64,000 nt of DNA from an uncultured Lachnospiraceae bacterium (GTDB lineage: Bacteria; Bacillota; Clostridia; Lachnospirales; Lachnospiraceae), in assembly GCA_910587105.1 (NCBI GenBank), contig CAJUMB010000010.1, forward strand, positions 9,613 to 73,612, in the 5' to 3' direction. Positions 7,505 to 14,448 of the stretch are shown here, one piece after another; position 1 is the first letter of the stretch; every line of letters begins with the position of its first letter. Position numbers and translations under genes: made by a program. Below the pieces are notes generated by a model, which searched no databases, was not told where the DNA came from, and saw nothing but the letters and a program-made list of their open reading frames with translations.

Positions 7505-7796
7505 AAAAGGTTGATATGAAAGAAAAGATATCTTTGTGATATGCCATAAACTCTACGAGTAATGCAAGAACAGAAATGATAATAGCTATCCAACTTTTCA
7601 TATCTGATTTTTGGGATTGTTTTACGGCTAAATCAGCTTGAATGGCAGAGGATTTCGCTTGTGATTCTGCGCTATCTGCAATTCTCTTAATGTCGTTCAT
7701 TTGTTCCTGGTGTTCTTCCTCTTTTTGTATTTGGGCCTCAATGCCTAAAGGAAGATGTGTTCCATTTACTATGGGTGGTATATCTGGTAAATTCAT
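7497..7796 (-). CDS. Small coiled-coil protein with C-terminal membrane anchor
   Basis: 99 residues: Pro-rich N-terminus, a charged helix (residues about 25-68) and a hydrophobic segment WIAIIISVLALLVEFMAY near residues 70-87. AAAGGAG precedes the ATG at 7796. It is read leftward against the early operon, like the gene at 6859-7050, so it may be a lysogen-expressed membrane protein, for example in exclusion. That role is inference. Confidence 0.6.
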   Translation of the reverse strand: MNLPDIPPIVNGTHLPLGIEAQIQKEEEHQEQMNDIKRIADSAESQAKSSAIQADLAVKQSQKSDMKSWIAIIISVLALLVEFMAYHKDIFSFISTFFS

Positions 7797-7899
7797 GGTT
7801 TTCTCCTTTTATGTACTTGGCTGCGGCAACAGCCTGTAATTACAGTATAAAGGAGGGTATAGTAAAAATCAATAAGAGGGCAGGAGGCAGGTGAGAAGG

Positions 7900-8106
7900 A
7901 TGAAGGAAAAAACACATAAAAAAATCAAGAAGTCTCTCCATTTTGAGAAGAGCGGAGAAACATTTTCCGTGGAAATAGGTTTGAAAAATGTTTCCCCTGA
8001 CATTTCGAAGAGAGTTTTGAGAAATCAACTTGATTTGTTGTACAAAAATGCTTTAGCGGAAATAAAAACATTATTGAAGGAGAATGGAGAAAAGGATGAA
8101 AAATAA
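7900..8106 (+). CDS. Small basic hypothetical protein
   Basis: A 68-residue Lys-rich protein from the ATG at 7900 (an in-frame GTG at 7891 is also possible, and the GGAGG site at 7883 fits neither perfectly). It overlaps the lipoprotein gene by 11 nt. No family recognised. Confidence 0.55.
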   Translation: MKEKTHKKIKKSLHFEKSGETFSVEIGLKNVSPDISKRVLRNQLDLLYKNALAEIKTLLKENGEKDEK

Positions 8107-8485
8107 GTTCATTGCAGTTACCTTAGCAGCTTCAGTACTGGCTGCATCTGTCACAGGATGCAGGGAAGTAGACAAGGTTTCTTATAACGTATCACAAGAA
8201 GCAGATAATTTTAATGTGATCCGGCGTTTAGTCGTTATAAATGCCAGGACAGATAAGCCCATGTTTGAGCTGGTTGGGGCGTTTTCATTCGAGCTACATA
8301 ACAGGCGGATCATCGCCACAGTTGAAACAGGAAAGAATCAGTATAAAAAGCATTCTGTAGGGCTGACTGATTGGACTTTATGGTCTGTGGAGGACTTGGA
8401 AGGGGCCAGTGTGGACAAATATCACTATGAAGTCAATTTCCTTCCAGAGATGATTATTCCAGTTACGTTTACCAGTAAAGACTGA
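8096..8485 (+). CDS. Phage-encoded lipoprotein
   Basis: A 129-residue protein with a signal peptide (MKNKFIAVTLAASVLAAS) and lipobox VTGC, with lipidation at Cys22. The rest looks beta-rich, as in the small beta-sandwich lipoproteins of Firmicute temperate phages. Surface lipoproteins of prophages often act in superinfection exclusion; here that is inference. The start at 8096 gives a normal-length signal peptide. Confidence 0.75.
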   Translation: MKNKFIAVTLAASVLAASVTGCREVDKVSYNVSQEADNFNVIRRLVVINARTDKPMFELVGAFSFELHNRRIIATVETGKNQYKKHSVGLTDWTLWSVEDLEGASVDKYHYEVNFLPEMIIPVTFTSKD

Positions 8486-8497
8486 AATGAATAGGAA

Positions 8498-8587
8498 ATG
8501 AAAAGTCATTACTTAGAAAATATAATTACAGCATTGGCGCACATAGCGATAGCGTTGTGGATGTCCATAGTGCTTGAGTTTTTATGA
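8498..8587 (+). CDS. Tiny hydrophobic peptide upstream of HTH gene
   Basis: A 29-residue frame (MKSHYLENIITALAHIAIAL then WMSIVLEFL) encodes one membrane-like helix. Its stop overlaps the ATG of the next gene (TTATGATG), suggesting translational coupling. The upstream site (ATAGGAA) is weak. Confidence 0.35.
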   Translation: MKSHYLENIITALAHIAIALWMSIVLEFL

Positions 8588-8838
8588 TGCGTATGAAGTT
8601 GGGATTACATATGAGAAAAAATTTAAAAGAGGCCCGCCAAAAGGCGGGCATGACACAAAAACAGGTGGCAGAATATCTGGGGATTACCGCAAGAGCCTAC
8701 CAGCAAATAGAGGCTGGTGAATATCAGGGGAAAATTGAGCATTGGGATAGCTTGGAAGATTTATTTAATATCCATCAACGCGAATTAAGGGAATTATTCC
8801 CCGTGGCAAACAAGAGAATCGACAGTGATTCCAAATAA
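8584..8838 (+). CDS. XRE-family helix-turn-helix protein
   Basis: An 84-residue protein with a clear HTH (LKEARQKAGMTQKQVAEYLGITARAYQQIEAG). Starts at 8584, 8587 and 8611 are possible; the first is coupled to the upstream peptide. Its 3' end overlaps the convergent HTH gene by 45 nt. Confidence 0.75.
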   Translation: MMRMKLGLHMRKNLKEARQKAGMTQKQVAEYLGITARAYQQIEAGEYQGKIEHWDSLEDLFNIHQRELRELFPVANKRIDSDSK

Positions 8839-8994
8839 ATCAGCTAACTTAATCAGCTTTTCAATGTTTGGTTCGTACAACCCTTGCTCATATTGTTGAT
8901 ATGCACGTAGAGATACACCGATTTCACTTGCAATAAACTGTTGTGTGAGTTTATGGGACTTGCGTTCGCTTTTTAAGCGTTCATTAAATTTCAT
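8794..8994 (-). CDS. Second XRE-family repressor
   Basis: A 66-residue single-domain HTH protein (LTQQFIASEIGVSLRAYQQY). It starts at 8994 behind AGGAGGTATC. It faces a run of 17-bp palindromes with core ACGTAG-N5-CTACGT (9019-9099), which it is likely to bind, and so probably controls the rightward promoter at 9014-9043. Confidence 0.82.
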   Translation of the reverse strand: MKFNERLKSERKSHKLTQQFIASEIGVSLRAYQQYEQGLYEPNIEKLIKLADLFGITVDSLVCHGE

Positions 8995-9013
8995 GATACC
9001 TCCTAAAAAAGTA

Positions 9014-9043
9014 TTGACACGTAGCTACACTACGTTATATAAT
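9014..9043 (+). promoter_or_regulatory. Second early rightward promoter
   Basis: TTGACA (9014-9019), an 18-nt spacer and TATAAT (9038-9043). The spacer is occupied by the palindrome ACGTAGCTACACTACGT, so a bound repressor would occlude the promoter. Confidence 0.75.
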
Positions 9044-9099
9044 TCATAAAAAACGTAGTTAAACTACGTAATTAGAAAATGATAACGTAGTAATACTTC
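9019..9099. promoter_or_regulatory. Operator array of the second control region
   Basis: ACGTAGCTACACTACGT (9019-9035), ACGTAGTTAAACTACGT (9053-9069) and a half-conserved ACGTAGTAATACTTC (9085-9099) are spaced 34 and 32 nt apart, about three helical turns. They are unlike the TTGC operators at 6.2 kb. Confidence 0.75.
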
Positions 9100-9128
9100 A
9101 TTTTATCACAAAAATAGGAGGAAACCAC

Positions 9129-9311
9129 ATGAAAATTGAAATATCAGGAAGCAGATGCATCAGTTGCGGAAAGTACACGCAGTATTATCGGATGAGTAGG
9201 GGCGCGGCGGAGGCCATAGACCGTGGATATTGCGGGGCAAGGCAGTGCACCACAAGGCCGGGGAACCGGTGTAGGCATTATCAAGAGAAATCGAATGCCA
9301 GAGTAATGTAA
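9129..9311 (+). CDS. Small Cys-containing hypothetical protein
   Basis: 60 residues with CISCGK near the start and CGARQC later, a possible zinc-binding layout. It is the first gene after the second control region and has a strong AGGAGGAAACC site. Confidence 0.65.
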   Translation: MKIEISGSRCISCGKYTQYYRMSRGAAEAIDRGYCGARQCTTRPGNRCRHYQEKSNARVM

Positions 9312-9322
9312 GAAGGAAGGTG

Positions 9323-9562
9323 ATGAAAATGGAAGGAAAACTGACAGCTACAGATATATACCGCCTCTGTATGAGTAACGGATGGTTTACATGTGGAGGC
9401 AATAGACAGTATGCAAGAGTCATGCAGGCCGCTGATGGTGACATGAATACGCATGATATTGCAGTAGCCATCTGGATATGCAGTGATGCTGTTGAACTGG
9501 AAGATATTGAGGGGAAAATAACAGATTATCTGCGGTGGGAAAAACCTATGGGCAGTTGTTAG
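9323..9562 (+). CDS. Small hypothetical early phage protein
   Basis: 79 residues from ATG 9323 (GTG at 9320 also possible). The pattern LTATDIYRLCMSNGWFTCGGNRQY is familiar from small early proteins of Clostridia and Bacilli phages that have no known function. AAGGAAGG lies upstream. Confidence 0.65.
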   Translation: MKMEGKLTATDIYRLCMSNGWFTCGGNRQYARVMQAADGDMNTHDIAVAIWICSDAVELEDIEGKITDYLRWEKPMGSC

Positions 9563-9611
9563 GCAATAAGTACAAACAGCCGCTCATAGAATTATAACGG
9601 AGGTGATGCTT

Positions 9612-9764
9612 GTGAAACAGTTGGAAGTAGTCAATATGATTAAAACAGACAAAGGCTATGTCGAACAGAGCGAGCTGGATGAAAGGCAGCTGAAAGAAGC
9701 TGCGGAAGAAATTTCAGACAGATTCATGAGTCATTTTCCATACGAAAGAGATAAGACCGCTTAG
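9612..9764 (+). CDS. Small hypothetical protein
   Basis: A 50-residue acidic, helical protein from a GTG at 9612, 7 nt after GGAGGT (the ATG at 9606 is too close to that site). No family recognised. It lies in the compact early operon. Confidence 0.5.
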   Translation: MKQLEVVNMIKTDKGYVEQSELDERQLKEAAEEISDRFMSHFPYERDKTA

Positions 9765-9788
9765 GCGGTTAGCGGGAAGGACAAGCAT

Positions 9789-10034
9789 ATGCACAAAGAC
9801 ATAGGACGGTTAATGGATGAAATGATAGAGGTAGAGAAGGCGGCTCAAAAAGAAAATGCCCGTCGGACAGAATTAGAAAAGCAGATATTTGAAGCACTGG
9901 GAAAGTGCAATTTTGGGAGAGCCAACGAGTTGCTTGTTGCTATGGATGACGATATTTATCTGAAACTTAACGCTAGATTTGATCAGTTGAAGCAAGAAGC
10001 AAAAGTATTGATGAAAAATATCAAAATGCCCTGA
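9789..10034 (+). CDS. Small coiled-coil hypothetical protein
   Basis: 81 residues, strongly charged and helical (VEKAAQKENARRTELEKQ). The site before its ATG is GGGAAGGA. Function unknown. Confidence 0.6.
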   Translation: MHKDIGRLMDEMIEVEKAAQKENARRTELEKQIFEALGKCNFGRANELLVAMDDDIYLKLNARFDQLKQEAKVLMKNIKMP

Positions 10035-10104
10035 TCGCTGGGGAGCAAAGTCAGGACACATAAAAATAAAACATACAGCCCTATTATAAGGCAGAACAGG
10101 GGGA

Positions 10105-10257
10105 ATGTCAAATTGAAAAATCCTGGAAGCTGTGCAGGAAAGGAATGTACAGCAGATAAAAAGTATTCAGCGCCTGATATGCGCCATATGCGCAGAAACA
10201 GCGCAGAAAGATACCTTTGCGTATCTGCAGCGGCTGGAAGAAATAAGGCGGCTGTAG
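10105..10257 (+). pseudogene. Small ORF with an in-frame TGA at codon 4
   Basis: The ATG at 10105 follows AGGGGGA and reads M-S-N-stop. After that stop the same frame continues for 46 codons with coherent, helical, charged protein (KILEAVQERNVQQIKSIQRL onward) to TAG at 10255. The simplest reading is a nonsense-mutated small gene, although translation from the GTG at 10132 is possible. Confidence 0.35.
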
Positions 10258-10271
10258 CGGAAAGGAGATGT

Positions 10272-10658
10272 ATGAATACAGTTAATTTAAAAGATATTGC
10301 AGACGGCGCCCTGCAGGAGAAATTCCAGATAGCCCTGCAGGAGGTATTATGCAATATGCAGGACCCGAACACGCCATGGAAAAATAAGCGTGAAATCATC
10401 ATCAAACTGAAATTTGTCCAGAATGAGGACAGGGATGACGTTTCCTGTGAAATTTCCGTGGAGAAAAAGCTGGCGCAGACAAAGCCGGTAGGAACCAAAT
10501 TTGCTGTTGGAAAAGATTTGTCCACCGGAGAGGTAGAAGCATCAGAGTATGGTCCCGGCATTAGAGGTCAGATGTCACTGGATGATTATCGGGAAGAAGA
10601 CAAGCCCCAGGGAGACCGGGACAATGTAGTCGATTTTAGAAACGCGAATGCAAGATAG
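10272..10658 (+). CDS. Phage replication-terminator-like protein
   Basis: 128 residues from the ATG at 10272, 6 nt after AAAGGAGA. The pattern (NLKDIADGALQEKFQIAL; NPWKNKREIIIKLKF-like) matches a phage family that databases commonly call replication terminator protein, although evidence for that role is thin. The frame extends upstream without a stop, but the good ribosome site sets this start. Confidence 0.7.
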   Translation: MNTVNLKDIADGALQEKFQIALQEVLCNMQDPNTPWKNKREIIIKLKFVQNEDRDDVSCEISVEKKLAQTKPVGTKFAVGKDLSTGEVEASEYGPGIRGQMSLDDYREEDKPQGDRDNVVDFRNANAR

Positions 10659-10670
10659 GGGGAAAGAGAT

Positions 10671-11384
10671 ATGTTAAAGCAGGCATTGGAATATATTGTG
10701 GATTTAAGCCATCCGTTTGTACGGGTGTTTAATGGGTACACGTACGCAGATAAGAAGCTGATCCGTGTACCGGAGGTGCTGTATGCGGAAAGCATACAGA
10801 CAAACACGCTTACAGGGCTGTGCGATTATATCAAAAGTAACGTGGACGATATGGACGCCAAGATGCTCCTGCATGTGGTAAGCCCCACAAAGGTACGGCT
10901 GCTGTCAGCGCTGGATGCAGAGAGGGGGCGGGAATGCCTGATGGAAGCGCACGCCCTGCTTCCCGAGTTTACTTTCGGCCGGTTCATGGGCCATGAAGAA
11001 TTCTGTATCGCCCTGCAGTCAAAATTTATCAAAAACGATGACCGGGATCTGGTGCTGAAATTCGCAGGCACCGTGGAAGACGGCACCGTGACCCAGTATG
11101 GAGACGACGGGGTTACGCAGAAAGCCACAGTAAAGACTGGGCTGGCCAGCAAAGCAGAAGCACTTGTCCCCAATCCGGTCAGACTGGCCCCGTACCGCAC
11201 GTTTGTGGAGGCAGAACAGCCGGAAAGTGAATTTATATTCCGGATGCGTGCGGGCGATGGCGTACAATGTGCGGTATTTGAGGCAGATGGCGGCGCATGG
11301 AAAAACCAGGCAATGGAAAACGTAAAATTGTATCTGCAGGAACAGCTGAAAGAGTTTGGCTCCCAGTTTGCGGTAATTTCCTGA
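10671..11384 (+). CDS. Hypothetical phage protein, about 237 aa, next to replication genes
   Basis: 237 residues with no recognised catalytic motif. The layout (LSHPFVRVFNGYTYADKKL at the start, a central FGRFMGHEEFCIALQ region and a C-terminal helix VKLYLQEQLKEFG) is of a kind seen beside recombination or replication genes in Clostridia phages, loosely like DUF2303 (YfdQ-type) proteins. GGGGGAAAGAG precedes the ATG. Its stop overlaps the next start. Confidence 0.65.
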   Translation: MLKQALEYIVDLSHPFVRVFNGYTYADKKLIRVPEVLYAESIQTNTLTGLCDYIKSNVDDMDAKMLLHVVSPTKVRLLSALDAERGRECLMEAHALLPEFTFGRFMGHEEFCIALQSKFIKNDDRDLVLKFAGTVEDGTVTQYGDDGVTQKATVKTGLASKAEALVPNPVRLAPYRTFVEAEQPESEFIFRMRAGDGVQCAVFEADGGAWKNQAMENVKLYLQEQLKEFGSQFAVIS

Positions 11385-11590
11385 TGTCAGATATTGTTTT
11401 AAAAAGGATTTCCGACGCAATAGAAGATATCGAAAGAATCAGAATGCTTTTCCGGCAGAAATATGGGCGGGAGTCCTGCGCTGACAGGGAGATATCAGCT
11501 GTACTAAAAACAGCTGAGAAAGAACATAGAGAGCTTATGAAATACCGGGCGTTTGGCACAGTTGAGGAGCTGGCTGAAAAACTGAAATAA
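11384..11590 (+). CDS. Small hypothetical protein
   Basis: 68 residues, starting MSDIVLKRISDAIEDIERI, a charged helical protein. The ATG at 11384 overlaps the preceding TGA (TGATG), so it is translationally coupled. No family recognised. Confidence 0.6.
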   Translation: MSDIVLKRISDAIEDIERIRMLFRQKYGRESCADREISAVLKTAEKEHRELMKYRAFGTVEELAEKLK

Positions 11591-11615
11591 TCAGTCCAGA
11601 GGCACACTAAAATAA

Positions 11616-11651
11616 GGTGTGCTGGAAAAGGCAGAGGATTTCCAGCACACC
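11616..11651. repeat. 13-bp perfect inverted repeat
   Basis: GGTGTGCTGGAAA (11616-11628) and TTTCCAGCACACC (11639-11651) form a perfect stem with a 10-nt loop in a gap between genes. No T tract follows, so it is not a standard terminator. Confidence 0.7.
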
Positions 11652-11709
11652 CTGCAAAAGCGGTAATTCGAGTACCAGCCTTTATTAATTTTAAAGGCTG
11701 GTATGATAA

Positions 11710-11916
11710 ATGTCAATGATAAAATTATATCCATATGGGGATGGGATTACGAAAATTTCAGATCCATTTTGGATGAATGTCTGTTTAGAATGCAGGCATA
11801 CGTTTTGGTCATGCTCTATCGTGTCAGAGTGTCCAAAGTGCGGCAGTTCAAAACTAAGAAGGACGCTTGCAGGAGTTCCGTATGAGCAGATAGCTGCCAG
11901 ACGGAGGAAAGCCTAA
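11710..11916 (+). CDS. Small zinc-ribbon protein
   Basis: 68 residues with CLEC and CPKC separated by 14 residues, a typical four-Cys zinc ribbon, and a basic C-terminus. It lies just ahead of the replication initiator. The upstream site (AAAGG) is modest. Confidence 0.6.
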   Translation: MSMIKLYPYGDGITKISDPFWMNVCLECRHTFWSCSIVSECPKCGSSKLRRTLAGVPYEQIAARRRKA

Positions 11917-11965
11917 GCGGACAGACGATGAAAGTGGATAAAAATTTTAATTGCAGGTGGTAAAT

Positions 11966-13054
11966 ATGGCAGAAATGCAGTGGATCAAATTAAGAATAGA
12001 TATGTTTGACGATGAAAAGATCAAAATAATCCAGTCAATGCCGGAGGGAGATTCCATCCTGGTGGTATGGATCAGGCTGATTGCTTTGGCTGGGAAGTGC
12101 AACACGGACGGACTTGTGATGATAGAGGACGAGTTTCCTTTTACAGACGAAATGCTGGCAGTGATTTTTAACAAGCCGCTGGCAACCGTCAAGTTTGCCC
12201 TGAAAACACTGGAACAATTCCACATGATCGAAAATACTACAAAGGGTATCTATATCATTAATTTTAGCAAGCATCAGAACATCGAAGGCATGGACAAAAT
12301 CAGGGAGCAGAACCGGCTCCGCAAGAGGCGTGAAAGGGAGCGGAAAGCGGCACTCCTTTTGGAGCAGAAAGCATCAGAAGGACAGGAACGCCCAGCTGCT
12401 GAAACGAAAGATGCAGATGTCACGGAGACTGAGGGAGTGTTAAGTGACACGTCACAGGGCGCACAGGAAATGTCACGTGACCAGTCACGTGAAGTCACGC
12501 AACAGAGAGAAGATAAAGAGAAAGAAGAAGAAAAAGATAATAATATATCACTTGACAGTGATATTGCCGGCGAAAGCGCCGGCATGGGCGAAGCGCAGAA
12601 GGGAGCCGCACGAAAACATCTTGGCTACGACGCAGTTATGGAGGACTATAACCGCACATGCCCAGACCTTCCGCAGATTCGTGCCGTCTCTGAATCCCGC
12701 CGCCGGGCGGTGCGCGGTCTCCTCAGAGAGCTGGAAAAACTGAAAATCATGCAGGGAACCGGGCCATACGAGAAGCTGCATAAAATCTTCCAGATGGCCC
12801 AGGACAGCAGTTTTCTTTCCGGCCGGAGCGGGAGATGGCACGGATGCTCTTTTGACTGGCTGATGAATAAAACAAATGCACTAAAGGTGCTGGAGGGAAA
12901 TTATGCAGACAAAGGAAATGGAGGCGGCCCTGGGGGCAGTCCAGAGTGCGGAACCGGCGGACAGTCCGGCACTGCAGACAACAGAGAGATGGATAACACA
13001 ACGCTTGAGGCGCTTGAACTTTTACGGAAAAACAGCGGAGCCGAAGACCTTTAA
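11966..13054 (+). CDS. Phage replisome organizer / DnaD-like replication initiator
   Basis: A 362-residue protein. The N-terminal domain (residues about 1-115; WIKLRIDMFDDEKIKIIQSM) is the phage replisome organizer winged-helix domain that binds the origin. A highly charged linker follows (residues about 115-210), then a C-terminal helical domain with YEKLHKIFQMAQDSSFLSGR-like sequence typical of helicase-loader contact regions. The start at 11966 uses AGGTGG; a TTG at 11951 is possible. The linker DNA carries GTCACG repeats that may be the phage origin. Confidence 0.85.
   Translation: MAEMQWIKLRIDMFDDEKIKIIQSMPEGDSILVVWIRLIALAGKCNTDGLVMIEDEFPFTDEMLAVIFNKPLATVKFALKTLEQFHMIENTTKGIYIINFSKHQNIEGMDKIREQNRLRKRRERERKAALLLEQKASEGQERPAAETKDADVTETEGVLSDTSQGAQEMSRDQSREVTQQREDKEKEEEKDNNISLDSDIAGESAGMGEAQKGAARKHLGYDAVMEDYNRTCPDLPQIRAVSESRRRAVRGLLRELEKLKIMQGTGPYEKLHKIFQMAQDSSFLSGRSGRWHGCSFDWLMNKTNALKVLEGNYADKGNGGGPGGSPECGTGGQSGTADNREMDNTTLEALELLRKNSGAEDL
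12419..12499. repeat. GTCACG repeat cluster, candidate origin
   Basis: GTCACG starts at 12419, 12472, 12484 and 12494, and GTCACA at 12451 next to GTGACAC. Several are palindromic (GTCACGTGAC). They lie in the linker region of the initiator gene, where origin iterons are often found in this phage type. Confidence 0.5.
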
Positions 13055-13808
13055 ATGTCACAAATGCCATGACAGCGGCTATTATGAGATTGAGGAAAAC
13101 GGATACACATATGCGTGTGAGTGTGAGTGCGGGAAGATCCAGCGGGAACAGATTGAAACAAAGCTGAGGTTTGCAGCACTGCCAGAAGAATTCAAGGGGC
13201 AGACTGTCGATAATTTCCGCACAGACTGCTACTTGACGCCGCATAACCAGGAGCTGGCAAGAGCGGCCAAGATGATATCAAAACGGTTTGTGGAGCGGTT
13301 TGAGGATATCCAGGACATGGGGAAAGGGCTGTTATTTTACTCCGGCGTGAAAGGGAGCGGAAAGACACGGCTTGCGGTCTCCATTGCCAATGACCTGGTG
13401 CAGAAGAAAATGGTCCCGGTAAAATTTACAACGGCCCTCCAGATACTGGACCAGATACGGGAAACCTGGGGGAATGGGAGGAGCCAGGAGGGACAGGCCG
13501 AAACTGAGAGCCAGCTGATCCGGGATATTGTTTCCGTGCCTGTGCTGATCATAGACGATATAGGGGTTGAGCAGCCAAAAGACTGGGTGAACGAGCGGTT
13601 TTACAATATCCTGAACGGGCGCATGATCGAAAAGCGCATCACCATATTTACCAGCAACTACAGGATGGAACAGCTGAGGCTGGATGACCGGATTGTAAAC
13701 CGGATCAGTAAGATGGCCCTGCCTGTGGAGTTTCCGGCAGAGTCTATCCGGACAGCGGCGGCAAAAAGAGAAAACAGCGAGCTTTTGAAGCGGCTGCTGG
13801 GGACATAA
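12903..13808 (+). CDS. DnaC/IstB-like helicase loader ATPase
   Basis: 301 residues. Residues about 52-76 hold a Cys cluster (CHKCHDSGYY ... CECEC), then an AAA+ core with Walker A GVKGSGKT (148-155), Walker B VLIIDDIG and sensor TSNYRMEQL. It loads the replicative helicase at the origin opened by the preceding protein. The ATG at 12903 is 5-6 nt after GGAGGG, so the gene overlaps the initiator by 152 nt in another frame. Confidence 0.9.
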   Translation: MQTKEMEAALGAVQSAEPADSPALQTTERWITQRLRRLNFYGKTAEPKTFKCHKCHDSGYYEIEENGYTYACECECGKIQREQIETKLRFAALPEEFKGQTVDNFRTDCYLTPHNQELARAAKMISKRFVERFEDIQDMGKGLLFYSGVKGSGKTRLAVSIANDLVQKKMVPVKFTTALQILDQIRETWGNGRSQEGQAETESQLIRDIVSVPVLIIDDIGVEQPKDWVNERFYNILNGRMIEKRITIFTSNYRMEQLRLDDRIVNRISKMALPVEFPAESIRTAAAKRENSELLKRLLGT

Positions 13809-13834
13809 CCGCGATTGACGGGAAAGGAAGATGA

Positions 13835-14257
13835 ATGAATCAAAAACCAAGCGAATGCATAGAACAATTTTTGGAATTTATCCAGGAGGCGCCAGCGAAG
13901 CATGATAAAGCAAGGCAGGATATATCTACGGCAGACAGAGAAGTACAGGATATTCTGCATTGGCTGGAGTTTAACTATAATGCGACGACAGGACTGAGCC
14001 CAATTATGAGGATGGTCGCCGCAGAGACATATGCACAGCGCAGGAGACGGGAGGCAAAAAAGACTGCGGAAGTATTCAGCCCTGTTTCCGAGTGGGCATT
14101 GAGCAATGCTGGTATAAAAAAGAGTCTCGAGAAACTGTTAGAAAAAGTGCGGGGAATAGAAAAAGACATGGAAAACAGAAAGTATACAGATAAGACGGAT
14201 ATCATGGACAGGATATTGGGCCCGGAGAAGAAAATTATGGAGGATAAAGAAGGATGA
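13835..14257 (+). CDS. Hypothetical phage protein
   Basis: 140 residues, helical and charged, with no known motif. GGAAAGGAAG precedes the ATG. Its stop overlaps the next start (ATGA). Confidence 0.6.
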   Translation: MNQKPSECIEQFLEFIQEAPAKHDKARQDISTADREVQDILHWLEFNYNATTGLSPIMRMVAAETYAQRRRREAKKTAEVFSPVSEWALSNAGIKKSLEKLLEKVRGIEKDMENRKYTDKTDIMDRILGPEKKIMEDKEG

Positions 14258-14448
14258 CAAATGGGGACTGGATCAGAAGCCTGACGGACGAGGAACTGGA
14301 AAAGAATGTGCTTAACCCATGTAAATATTTTGAATGCGCAGAGTGCCATATGAAGAATGAGCGCGGCAGATGTGTGATTGATTCGACTAAGAAAAGTAAT
14401 ATAACTATGGAATGGCTGGAAAGCGGGCATGGGGAAAAAACAGCATGA
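14254..14448 (+). CDS. Small Cys-rich hypothetical protein
   Basis: 64 residues with CKYFECAECHMKNERGRC, four closely spaced Cys and a His, a likely metal-binding knuckle. Its last codons overlap the start of the radical SAM gene (GCATGAG), so the two are translationally coupled. A shared role with the radical SAM protein is possible but unproven. Confidence 0.6.
   Translation: MTNGDWIRSLTDEELEKNVLNPCKYFECAECHMKNERGRCVIDSTKKSNITMEWLESGHGEKTA

Noticed and set aside
10113..10271. N-terminal extension of the replication-terminator-like protein from a TTG
   Set aside because: The 53 extra residues are not protein-like, and a strong AAAGGAG site fixes the start at 10272.
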